Shown here in pieces: positions 14,698 to 22,616 of a DNA stretch of 33,471 bases. The stretch's first letter is position 1, and each line of letters begins with the position of its first letter. The DNA is from Sphingobacteriaceae bacterium UBA6709. Lineage in GTDB: Bacteria > Bacteroidota > Bacteroidia > Sphingobacteriales > Sphingobacteriaceae. The DNA lies in assembly GCA_002454425.1 (NCBI GenBank), contig DKIV01000008.1:1-33471 (forward strand), read 5' to 3'. Below the pieces are notes generated by a model, which was given only the letters and a program-made list of their open reading frames with translations, was not told the origin of the DNA and did no database searches. Made by a program: the position numbers and the translations under genes.

Positions 14698-17131
14698 AGC
14701 CAATGCTAATATAAGGCAGCGCGCCATCCTTGGAGAAGCCGACGCTGCCTTGTATTACAAGCAGATCAGCAGGAAGAATATAAACACCACCACCATATCC
14801 ATTATGCCAACGAGCCGAGTGCTCGCCCTTGACCCACACTCTTCCAACATCATGAAATCCTACAAGCCCTACCGTACCCGGTAAAAGGTAAGAGTTGAAA
14901 TGGAAAAGCCGCAAACGAAGATCCAGGTTATGATAAACCATGGCATCTCCCGAATAACGTCCTGTATGTAATCCTCGTAAGCTATTTACACCGCCCAAAC
15001 GCGCCATTTGAAAGAACGCAGGATCACCAAAGACGAGATCTCCTCCCACACGGTTAGCAACTACCAAGGCTTTATCAGCTACATTGAAATAATAATTCAT
15101 CACCGCCCTGACACGTCCATAGTCATTTCCGCCCTCATTCACCTGCTTCTTCACAGAAGCGCTTAGGTCAACGGTGAGCCCTGAGGTGGGAACCGAAGCA
15201 TTATCTCTATTGTCGTAACTTAAAGAGGTCATAAAACCTGCCTGAAAGCGGTTTCTAAATACCTGCTGCGCGGGATTCAGGCGGTTATATTCCTCAAAAA
15301 ACAAATCTTCATTAGCTTCAGCATCACTGGAATAGAACTCCGTTGTAATACCATATCTCAGCTTTAACCGATCAGCAATGCTGGTTTCCAGCAAAACATT
15401 CGCGTCGATATGATTCATTCGGTTCCTAAAGAAACTAATACTACGACGCTCGTCTTTCCTGTCGTAAGGAACTTCGTTGCCTATGCCAAAAAAATTGGTA
15501 AGATTATGAGGGCCCAGGATATCAACATCAAGCAAGAGATCAGATTTGCCGATAAGATCGGTAAAACGGCCATCGTAGTTGAACTGCCAGGACTGCCGAC
15601 CCGTAGCATAGCTTGCCCACAACTCATGTTTCTGAGCAAAAGGTTCTTTGGCGAAGCCTTGTTTTTCGATAATGTAGCCCGCCTTCAATTGGAATCCCTG
15701 ATCAATGCTATAGTTTATAAGTCCCATAGGCCCCTTCCGATCGAACTTAAAAGCGCGCCGGTTATATCCATTGCTTACGCTATCCCCTCCACCCGGGATC
15801 CAGCGTACACGAAAAGGATGCTTGCCAGCTTTTCCGTTAAAATCATCAGGGCCGCCCATACCATAAACGCGCAGCTCCCTTGTTTCCGTAGCCGAAAACA
15901 CGCGATCATAGAGCGTCCGTCCTTCCGAGCCATCTTTCTTTTTATTGAACACCTGCAGATGCAAGGAGTCGCCAGCTGCAGCAGATTTCACAATCTCCGT
16001 GCCTCCGGAAAGAGGCACATCAACAACTTTAGCAAGGAACCTGTAATACTCTAGAGCCATGGTGGGCAGGTTATCCCGTCGAGCCAGAAAGGTTTTATAA
16101 AGACTTTCGCCATTGAGCCTGTATATAGTATCAGGCATTAGTTTCATCGCCGATAATACCAGCGAGTCGGTAAGTTTCGACCTAACATAATTGGCCTCAG
16201 CAAGCCAGGTATCCTTACTTAACTCGTTCAGAAAGTAACGATCAAAAAAACGGGCGTTAAAGTTCCACCCCGGAATATCCCGAATGTCGTCACTATAGGG
16301 CTGCAAGTTAGACTTTAGCCATTGGTGCGATAATATCCATGGGAAAACGCCTGAGGTTCTGTAAAATACCTTATCGCGATCGCGGGGTACCGGACGATAC
16401 AACGTATGGCCTTTTTTCTTCTCGGGAATCCAGCGCCAGTTGTCCTCATGGCGATCCCAGTCCCCTAATAGAAAATCCAATAGCCGTGCACGCAATACCA
16501 ATCGTTGTTCAACCCTAAAGTCGTTATCCTCTTCAAGTTTACGCTGTACTTTTGCCGTGTTGTCCGTATCATCGGTATCTTCAGGTTCACGTTCCTCAAA
16601 CAGATACACAGCATTCGCAAACATCTGCCGATATTCACCCAGCCCCTCATCGTCAGCGACATACACCACCTCCGGTGTAACGTGGGCCAGACCAAGAGCT
16701 CTTGCCAACGGAGGCACTACTAAAGCTCCATAAGGATGCCCGGTAGACACCTGATCCTGAAGGATATCTTTTGCAATTGTCGGGCGAAGGTTTTCGGGCA
16801 AACCTCGTTCCGGATATTTCTGGATAGTTCGCAGCGCATATTGACGTCCCTGAGTATCCTCAAGTCTCAACGAACGCGTCTGCATGCCGCCTCCCAACTT
16901 TACAACCTTTAAGCCACCTTTTTCCCGGGATAGATGTAACACCCGCATCTTTACAGGTGTAGACCATAAAGTGCGGTAGTTTTCCCCAAACCAAAAGCGA
17001 TGCCCTTTGCTCACGCTATCATAGCTAGGTTCAACAGCTTTTACAACGCTATCACGACTCTGCGCGTATGCCGCGGAGCAGCGTGCGAAACTGCAAAGAA
17101 AAAGTGTGGTAAAGAATAAACTACGAGCCAT
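14687..17131 (-). CDS. Exported kinase-like domain fused to an Omp85/BamA-type barrel
   Basis: An 814-residue outer-membrane protein with a signal peptide (about 1-23). Residues about 75-265 hold a domain with TRSLRL (85-90), LRTIQKYPERGLP (candidate nucleotide-contacting Lys105), LLGDWDRHEDNW, where DRHxxN (226-231) matches the catalytic loop of HipA/FAM20/PI-kinase-like folds, and PRDRDKVF with Asp251/Asp253 in the metal-binding position. Residues about 440-814 form a barrel; NSLRGLHTGRYSGD resembles the Omp85 RG(F/Y) loop and the protein ends in phenylalanine. From memory, similar domains occur in Bacteroidota proteins behind a metallophosphoesterase domain, which is absent here. It starts 5 bases after the lipoprotein gene. 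Kinase activity is inference only. Confidence 0.8.
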   Translation of the reverse strand: MARSLFFTTLFLCSFARCSAAYAQSRDSVVKAVEPSYDSVSKGHRFWFGENYRTLWSTPVKMRVLHLSREKGGLKVVKLGGGMQTRSLRLEDTQGRQYALRTIQKYPERGLPENLRPTIAKDILQDQVSTGHPYGALVVPPLARALGLAHVTPEVVYVADDEGLGEYRQMFANAVYLFEEREPEDTDDTDNTAKVQRKLEEDNDFRVEQRLVLRARLLDFLLGDWDRHEDNWRWIPEKKKGHTLYRPVPRDRDKVFYRTSGVFPWILSHQWLKSNLQPYSDDIRDIPGWNFNARFFDRYFLNELSKDTWLAEANYVRSKLTDSLVLSAMKLMPDTIYRLNGESLYKTFLARRDNLPTMALEYYRFLAKVVDVPLSGGTEIVKSAAAGDSLHLQVFNKKKDGSEGRTLYDRVFSATETRELRVYGMGGPDDFNGKAGKHPFRVRWIPGGGDSVSNGYNRRAFKFDRKGPMGLINYSIDQGFQLKAGYIIEKQGFAKEPFAQKHELWASYATGRQSWQFNYDGRFTDLIGKSDLLLDVDILGPHNLTNFFGIGNEVPYDRKDERRSISFFRNRMNHIDANVLLETSIADRLKLRYGITTEFYSSDAEANEDLFFEEYNRLNPAQQVFRNRFQAGFMTSLSYDNRDNASVPTSGLTVDLSASVKKQVNEGGNDYGRVRAVMNYYFNVADKALVVANRVGGDLVFGDPAFFQMARLGGVNSLRGLHTGRYSGDAMVYHNLDLRLRLFHFNSYLLPGTVGLVGFHDVGRVWVKGEHSARWHNGYGGGVYILPADLLVIQGSVGFSKDGALPYISIGFSF

Positions 17132-17136
17132 AAAGA

Positions 17137-17997
17137 TTACTGCTGCCCCTTGTAAGTAAATTTCATAATATTGCCCTTTTCGCCGCTACCACCTTCATTT
17201 GATATATAAAGATTGTACTGCGAATCGAAGGCGATTCCTTCAGGCTGATTAAAATCAGACGATTTAAGCTTATACGCGGCCTTAACATCCATATCATCCC
17301 ACGCAACCATAAGCATCTTATTAGCTGAAGAAAGGATATACCACTCACGGGTAAGAGGATTTATAGCGAGTGCCGAGGGTTTAAAACCAGAGCGCATGTT
17401 ATCAGTTATACCTTTTACATTCCTCACTGTAAAGGAAAAGCGATCGCTTAACACCAATCCCCCTGCTACATCCACGCTCAAGGTGTATCCGCCAAATCCT
17501 CCTTCAGTCGTATCATAGTTACATTCTTTACACAGAGCAAATAACTTCCCTGAACGCTCATCACCAAAAAGTCCCTCGTATTCTCCCGCAGGAAGAATTT
17601 TTTCAAACTCCGTAGTCCCTGATATCACCATCTCTCCTTTCTCCTTCTTTAAAGTCATGGCGGTAATACTGCCGTCGCTTCTCAACACATATACCTTGCT
17701 TCTGAAAACGGTGATATCTTCATAATCACCCTTTTTACCAAACTTCAACTTCTTTGCCTTACCACTCTGCCAATCATAAAAAAACACAGCACCTTCCTCA
17801 TCCTGCTCAGCCAGAATGCCTCCGGGAAATATCTTATGAAAGGCTATTCCCGATATTTCTTTAAGTGAAGCCGGCATCTGAAAAACCTCCGCATTCTCTA
17901 AATCATAACCCATGGGACTTTTGTCGGCATGTCCGCGGTATGAGCATGAGGACAGGATCAGGCAGACCATTAATGAATTTAGGGATTTATTTATCAT
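17137..17997 (-). CDS. SdiA-regulated-type beta-propeller lipoprotein
   Basis: The protein carries a lipobox (LSSC, cysteine at 18 from the ATG at 17997), so it is lipid-anchored in the envelope. The mature part has repeating beta-propeller blades: KEISGIAFH, GDYEDITVFRSKVYVLRSDGSI, EYEGLFGDERSGKLFALCKE, FKPSALAINPLTREWYILSSA and FNQPEGIAFDSQYNLYISNEG. These correspond to the SdiA-regulated (YjiK-like) family, a relative of phytase-like propellers. Its substrate is unknown. A frame one codon longer starts at TTG (18000). It is the middle gene of a three-gene operon, 57 bases after the receptor-like gene and 5 before the kinase-like/Omp85 gene, suggesting a shared envelope task. Confidence 0.82.
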   Translation of the reverse strand: MINKSLNSLMVCLILSSCSYRGHADKSPMGYDLENAEVFQMPASLKEISGIAFHKIFPGGILAEQDEEGAVFFYDWQSGKAKKLKFGKKGDYEDITVFRSKVYVLRSDGSITAMTLKKEKGEMVISGTTEFEKILPAGEYEGLFGDERSGKLFALCKECNYDTTEGGFGGYTLSVDVAGGLVLSDRFSFTVRNVKGITDNMRSGFKPSALAINPLTREWYILSSANKMLMVAWDDMDVKAAYKLKSSDFNQPEGIAFDSQYNLYISNEGGSGEKGNIMKFTYKGQQ

Positions 17998-18054
17998 CAA
18001 AGTAATTGTTAAACTATCAATTAATAAAATACGAAAAAATACGTATTGTTTGCT

Positions 18055-20718
18055 TTAGGCTTCAAACTTATTGATATTGAAAGTAAAGAGCAACATAAAA
18101 TAGCGCCCTAGCTTATTGCTTCGGTTATCAAGCTTCGCATTGTTTATGATTGAGCGCTGCACGCTCGTATTCTGATCGAGAAGGTCGAAGGCTGTAAAGC
18201 GAAGAGCACCCCGCCGATGCTTCAGAAATTGCTTTTCCAGGAAAGAATTTATAATAAACGGATCAGACTTTCCTTTACTCTGGAATCCTATATTAAAGCT
18301 CTTATCTATATCCATACCTACAGAAAAGCTCTTTAGGATATTCCATCGGCAGGTACCACCCAAGGTCCATGTCGACAATTCTGAAATATCGTTATGTTCC
18401 AGAGAATAAGCATTTCGGTTATAGGTGTATATTACAGCGGGATACACCTCAAGGAAGTCGCCCGGATTAATCTGCATACGCACAGCCTGTGACATGATCA
18501 GGTTTTTGCTGATGATCTCTTCACTGTTACTCAATGATGTATTATGATTATATGTCAGCGATCCATTCAGGTCGAGCACATATTTGCGATCAGAAAATGG
18601 CAGCGAAAGATTGTATATCCCTCCCAGGTTAAAGCTTCCATTGATATTGGCGAAGCGCGTTTCCTGACGTACAATATTTCCCTCATGTTGCACCAACACG
18701 GTGTTCGTCACCACCTGATCCTGGAAATATGAACCATTGATGCCCGCGAAGAAGGTCGTTCCTGTGTTTATGTCGAAGCTGTTATAATTGATGTCGACGC
18801 TGTGATTAAGCTCCGATTTCAGTTCCGGATTCCCTGTCACCGGGTATTGCGGATTCGAGAGATCGGTAACGGGCTGCAACTGATAATAAGAAGGAGCATT
18901 GGGCGAGGCCGAATAAATGGCATTCAGGGTCTTCTCCGTGGTGATATGAAAACTGTAGTTGATCTCGGGAAAGAAATTCAGATTTCGGCGATTAAGATCA
19001 CTAAAGTCATTGATGGACTTGCCCGACAACAGGGTTGGCTGCAAACTCAGTCCCACGGTGTAAGAATGCTTACCACCGGAATGACGGAAAGCCAGCTTTA
19101 CTGTGTTGGTTGTAAACGAATACTTATATTGGTTGTTCAGAGAATCTATCCGTCTATAGAAATTGATACGCGTCTCGCGATCATTATTATAACGTGAATA
19201 AGATAAGGTATAGCCCACCTCAACCCTTGAGTTCTTACTTAATGGTTCAATGTAGGAAAACTTCACCAGGCCTGTCAAACTCTCATTTTCCGTGTTTAAC
19301 CATTGCCGCTGAAGTGAATCACGGGCAGGCATTCCATATCGGTCGTAAAAACGCATACGAGCATCGACATCCTGATGCATACTGCTTGCTCCTCCCCGAA
19401 CGTTAAATTCCGAAAACAGCATGCGACCATGGTTGTCAAATCGGCGGTTTACGACCAATCGCGCGCCCGCAAGAGGAATGGAAGACTTGGCTTTATCAAA
19501 GATCATCTGCTGTAAACTGTCAGCCAATGACGACGATAACTGCCGGCTTTGGCGCAGGACACTGTTCGACTCGCTATACCGTCTGTTAAAATTAAAAGTG
19601 GGCGACAACAGCACATACGTCACACTGTCATCATATTCTACATTCCATTGGAATACGTGATTCAAAGAGGTGGTCTTCGCTAAGGTAGTATCCTGATTTA
19701 TAATGGGATTCAGATCCGGATATACATTTTTCCGGTAGGTCTCTGAGAATAAGTCATTTACATTTTTCGTGAATATATAATTACCATAAGTTGTCAGGTG
19801 CTTCGTATATTTTTCACGATAATTGAAACCCGCCGTTGTCAGGGTATTTAAACCCGTTCCAGGGGCACCTACCGCGTAGTCCGCGTTAGGGTTTTTGGAG
19901 TTATTGTTATTAATGTTGGCAAATATTGCGGTCTCCCGATTGTTGTCGAAGTAGTTTCCCATGCCCGAAAGCTGATATCTCTCTTCCGATCCTACTCCTG
20001 CAGCTGCATTGGAAAAATACCCTTTCCTTATATTAGCCCAGGTCTTTATGTTAATTATCCGCTGATAGAAGCCCGAGGCAGAACCCGTTAAACGCCCCTG
20101 ATCGCCATAATCATCGATAACCTGAATTTTCTCAATCAAACTGGCCGGAATATTCTTTATCGCCGTTTCAACATCGCCACCAAAGAAGTCTTTCCCGTTA
20201 ACCGTAACCCGGGTTACGACCTTTCCCTGGGCCGTAACAACGCCATCACGATCCAGGCTTATTCCCGGAAGCTTTCGCAACAGCTCCTCCGTGAAGGCAT
20301 TCTCCCTCACCTTAAAGTTCCTGGCCTGATATTCAATAGTGTCTTTCTTAATAATCACAGCCCGCTTAGCCATGATAGATATCTGATCAAGCTGATAAGA
20401 CTTCTCCTCCAATAGGATCGGCTTCAAAAACGAGAGGTGACTATTCCTGTCCAACAGATACTCGCGTTCTATCGTCTTGTAGCCCAGAATACTAATCACT
20501 AACACAAAACGAACGCTTTCAATGCCACTAAACACGAAACTTCCATCATCGTTCGTCTTTGAGGTCAGCGAATCTGATACAGAGTTTAACTTGATACTCG
20601 CTCCCATAATGCCTTTTCCAGATGAATCCTGCAAGGATCCCCTGATCTCATATCTCATTTGAGAGTATAAGCACATCGGAATAAATACCAAAGTAAATAA
20701 AGCAAGAAATGCCCTCAT
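18055..20718 (-). CDS. TonB-receptor-like outer-membrane barrel with carboxypeptidase-regulatory domain
   Basis: An 887-residue outer-membrane protein. Residues 1-19 are a signal peptide. About 22-105 is a carboxypeptidase-regulatory-like domain (IRGSLQDSSGKGIMGASIKL, then NDDGSFVFSGI). About 118-240 is a plug-like domain (ELLRKLPGISLDRDGVVTAQGKVV split over the region, VTVNGKDFFGGD, IEKIQVIDDY). The rest is a large barrel of alternating strands. This is the layout of the Bacteroidota outer membrane beta-barrel family 3, related to SusC but without an STN domain and, here, without a SusD partner. The substrate is unknown. It heads the operon with the propeller lipoprotein and kinase-like/Omp85 protein, and its promoter should lie in 20719-20970. 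Confidence 0.88.
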   Translation of the reverse strand: MRAFLALFTLVFIPMCLYSQMRYEIRGSLQDSSGKGIMGASIKLNSVSDSLTSKTNDDGSFVFSGIESVRFVLVISILGYKTIEREYLLDRNSHLSFLKPILLEEKSYQLDQISIMAKRAVIIKKDTIEYQARNFKVRENAFTEELLRKLPGISLDRDGVVTAQGKVVTRVTVNGKDFFGGDVETAIKNIPASLIEKIQVIDDYGDQGRLTGSASGFYQRIINIKTWANIRKGYFSNAAAGVGSEERYQLSGMGNYFDNNRETAIFANINNNNSKNPNADYAVGAPGTGLNTLTTAGFNYREKYTKHLTTYGNYIFTKNVNDLFSETYRKNVYPDLNPIINQDTTLAKTTSLNHVFQWNVEYDDSVTYVLLSPTFNFNRRYSESNSVLRQSRQLSSSLADSLQQMIFDKAKSSIPLAGARLVVNRRFDNHGRMLFSEFNVRGGASSMHQDVDARMRFYDRYGMPARDSLQRQWLNTENESLTGLVKFSYIEPLSKNSRVEVGYTLSYSRYNNDRETRINFYRRIDSLNNQYKYSFTTNTVKLAFRHSGGKHSYTVGLSLQPTLLSGKSINDFSDLNRRNLNFFPEINYSFHITTEKTLNAIYSASPNAPSYYQLQPVTDLSNPQYPVTGNPELKSELNHSVDINYNSFDINTGTTFFAGINGSYFQDQVVTNTVLVQHEGNIVRQETRFANINGSFNLGGIYNLSLPFSDRKYVLDLNGSLTYNHNTSLSNSEEIISKNLIMSQAVRMQINPGDFLEVYPAVIYTYNRNAYSLEHNDISELSTWTLGGTCRWNILKSFSVGMDIDKSFNIGFQSKGKSDPFIINSFLEKQFLKHRRGALRFTAFDLLDQNTSVQRSIINNAKLDNRSNKLGRYFMLLFTFNINKFEA

Positions 20719-20970
20719 TCAAGTATTCTTAATAACAGCACTCCCAACAAGCGTTGCAGAACATTACAACGAATTAGAGGCCATACTCATTATACACAGA
20801 TGCTCGAATGTAATATTATTTATTGATTTCTTTAAAAATCATGCTACAAATCCGCGCCGTTTCCTCGTAAAGCGCTATTCCAATGCTCATATTTACGCTC
20901 TTCGGGTAAAGGTTTGCGGAAAATACGTAACTTCATCCCCATATAAATAAATGGCTTTTATTTCTTGCTT

Positions 20971-22209
20971 ATGGCCCTGAATTACGTTTGGATCGCATTT
21001 TTTATTCTGGCCTTCATTATCGCGCTTATTAAACTGATATTTCTGGGCGACACTCAAATCTTTCAGCATCTTGTTGAAAGCCTTTTCGATACTACTAAAT
21101 CGTCCGTCATGGATATTGCTCTGCCGCTGGCGGGCACCATGGCTTTCTGGCTCGGCATCATGAATATTGGCGAGAAGGCAGGAGCTATAAACTTCCTTAG
21201 CCGTATCGTAGGGCCCTTCTTCAGTCGACTCTTCCCGGAGGTACCTCAAAAGCATCCAGCCATCGGACAAATGTTGATGAACTTTTCGGCTAATCTTCTC
21301 GGCCTTGATAACGCGGCAACGCCGCTGGGCTTAAAGGCCATGGGCAGCCTTCAGGAGATAAATCCAAATAAAGATGTGGCCTCCAATGCACAGATCATGT
21401 TTCTTGTCCTCCATACTTCAGGACTTACCATATTGCCTATCTCCATCATCGCACAGCGGGCTATCCTCAATGCTACCGACCCCACCGATATATTTATCCC
21501 CTGTATTATAGCCACATATGTTGCCACACTTGCAGGAATGCTTATAGTAGCTGTAAGGCAACGCATAAACATTTTCAATACCGTGGTAATAAGCTGGCTT
21601 CTGGGACTGTCATCGTTCATTTTCCTGATCGTATGGTATTTCAGTACGCAACTCAGTAAAATACAGATTAGCGAAGTCTCGCGGGTGGTGAGTAACGTCA
21701 TGCTCTTTCTTATTCCCATTGTATTCATCCTGGGAGCATTAAGAAAAAAAGTGAACGTCTTCGATGCCTTTGTCGAAGGTGCAAAAGGTGGATTTGAAAC
21801 TTCCGTACGCATTATTCCTTACCTCGTAGCAATGCTTGCCGCCATTAGCGTATTCCGAAACTGCGGTGCATTGGGGTATATTGTCGATGGCTTTAAATAT
21901 GCATTCAGCCACTTTAATATGGATACCCGGTTTACTGACGCGCTACCTGTTGCGCTGATGAAACCGCTGAGTGGTTCCGGCGCCAAAGCCATGATGATCG
22001 ATACCATGACGACCTTCCATCCCGATTCTTTCGTCGGACGGCTCGCATGTGTATTTAATGGATCAGCGGATACCACGTTTTATATTGTCGCCCTTTATTT
22101 CGGTTCTGTCGGCATCAGAAAAAGCCGATATGCTATAACTGCCGGACTCATGGCAGACCTCGCCGGTGTAATCGCCGCAATTTTTATTTCGTACTTATTT
22201 TTTGGATAA
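20971..22209 (+). CDS. Fused SpmA/SpmB-type membrane protein (nucleoside recognition/Gate domains)
   Basis: A polytopic inner-membrane protein of about 412 residues with two halves. The N-terminal half (about 1-200) holds the Gate domain typical of SpmA (DIALPLAGTMAFWLGIMNIGEKAG, FSANLLGLDNAATPLG). The C-terminal half (about 240-412) resembles SpmB (GAKGGFETSVRIIPYLVAMLAAISVFR, GSADTTFYIVALYFGSVGI). In Bacillus these are separate spore maturation proteins; fused forms are common in non-sporulating Bacteroidota, where the transported compound is unknown. The longest frame opens with TTG at 20965, but ATG at 20971 is the natural start. It is followed six bases later by mgsA. Confidence 0.88.
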   Translation: MALNYVWIAFFILAFIIALIKLIFLGDTQIFQHLVESLFDTTKSSVMDIALPLAGTMAFWLGIMNIGEKAGAINFLSRIVGPFFSRLFPEVPQKHPAIGQMLMNFSANLLGLDNAATPLGLKAMGSLQEINPNKDVASNAQIMFLVLHTSGLTILPISIIAQRAILNATDPTDIFIPCIIATYVATLAGMLIVAVRQRINIFNTVVISWLLGLSSFIFLIVWYFSTQLSKIQISEVSRVVSNVMLFLIPIVFILGALRKKVNVFDAFVEGAKGGFETSVRIIPYLVAMLAAISVFRNCGALGYIVDGFKYAFSHFNMDTRFTDALPVALMKPLSGSGAKAMMIDTMTTFHPDSFVGRLACVFNGSADTTFYIVALYFGSVGIRKSRYAITAGLMADLAGVIAAIFISYLFFG

Positions 22210-22215
22210 TCATAT

Positions 22216-22602
22216 ATGTCAACCACAAAAACTATCGCATTAATAGCGCACGACGGCAGAAAAGCCGAAATGGTAGCCTTCGTTAAAGATCATTTCGATA
22301 TCCTCAACAAGATGAACCTCGTAGCTACCGGAACTACAGGAACCTACATCCTGCAAACGGGTCTTCAGGTTACGCGAAAGCTCAGTGGCCCGCAGGGTGG
22401 TGACGCCCAGATCGCTGCCATGGCCGTGGAGAAGCAACTTGCCGGCATCATCTTTTTCCGCGATCCATTGGGCAAACATCCCCATGAGCCCGATGTTCAG
22501 ATGCTATTGCGCGTTTGCGACCTGCACAACGTTCCCCTGGCTACCAATCCCGCAACAGCGAGCCTTATTATTGAAGGTATAGCAAGTGATAATAACGTAT
22601 AA
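22216..22602 (+). CDS. mgsA: Methylglyoxal synthase MgsA
   Basis: MgsA converts dihydroxyacetone phosphate to methylglyoxal and phosphate, a bypass that frees phosphate when sugar phosphates accumulate. The 128-residue protein matches the smaller family members. Seen motifs are ALIAHDGRK (8-16), ATGTTG (37-42) for phosphate binding, GPQGGDAQI with the catalytic Asp63, FFRDPL with Asp83, and HPHEPD with His90. It is closely spaced between the SpmA/B-type gene and the S9 peptidase gene (14 bases to the latter), so the three are probably one transcript, though no functional tie is evident. Confidence 0.95.
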   Translation: MSTTKTIALIAHDGRKAEMVAFVKDHFDILNKMNLVATGTTGTYILQTGLQVTRKLSGPQGGDAQIAAMAVEKQLAGIIFFRDPLGKHPHEPDVQMLLRVCDLHNVPLATNPATASLIIEGIASDNNV

Positions 22603-22616
22603 CATTTAGTATTCAT

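Noticed and set aside
15410..16054. Plus-strand open frame of 214 codons inside the Omp85-like gene
   Set aside because: It is antisense to a well-supported protein with continuous domain structure.
18055..20718. A SusCD polysaccharide-utilisation locus
   Set aside because: No SusD-like gene is adjacent, the receptor-like protein is of the shorter barrel type, and the only glycosidase lies alone on the other side of the operon.
20893..21270. Minus-strand open frame of 125 codons
   Set aside because: It is antisense to the SpmA/SpmB-type gene and has no recognisable features.
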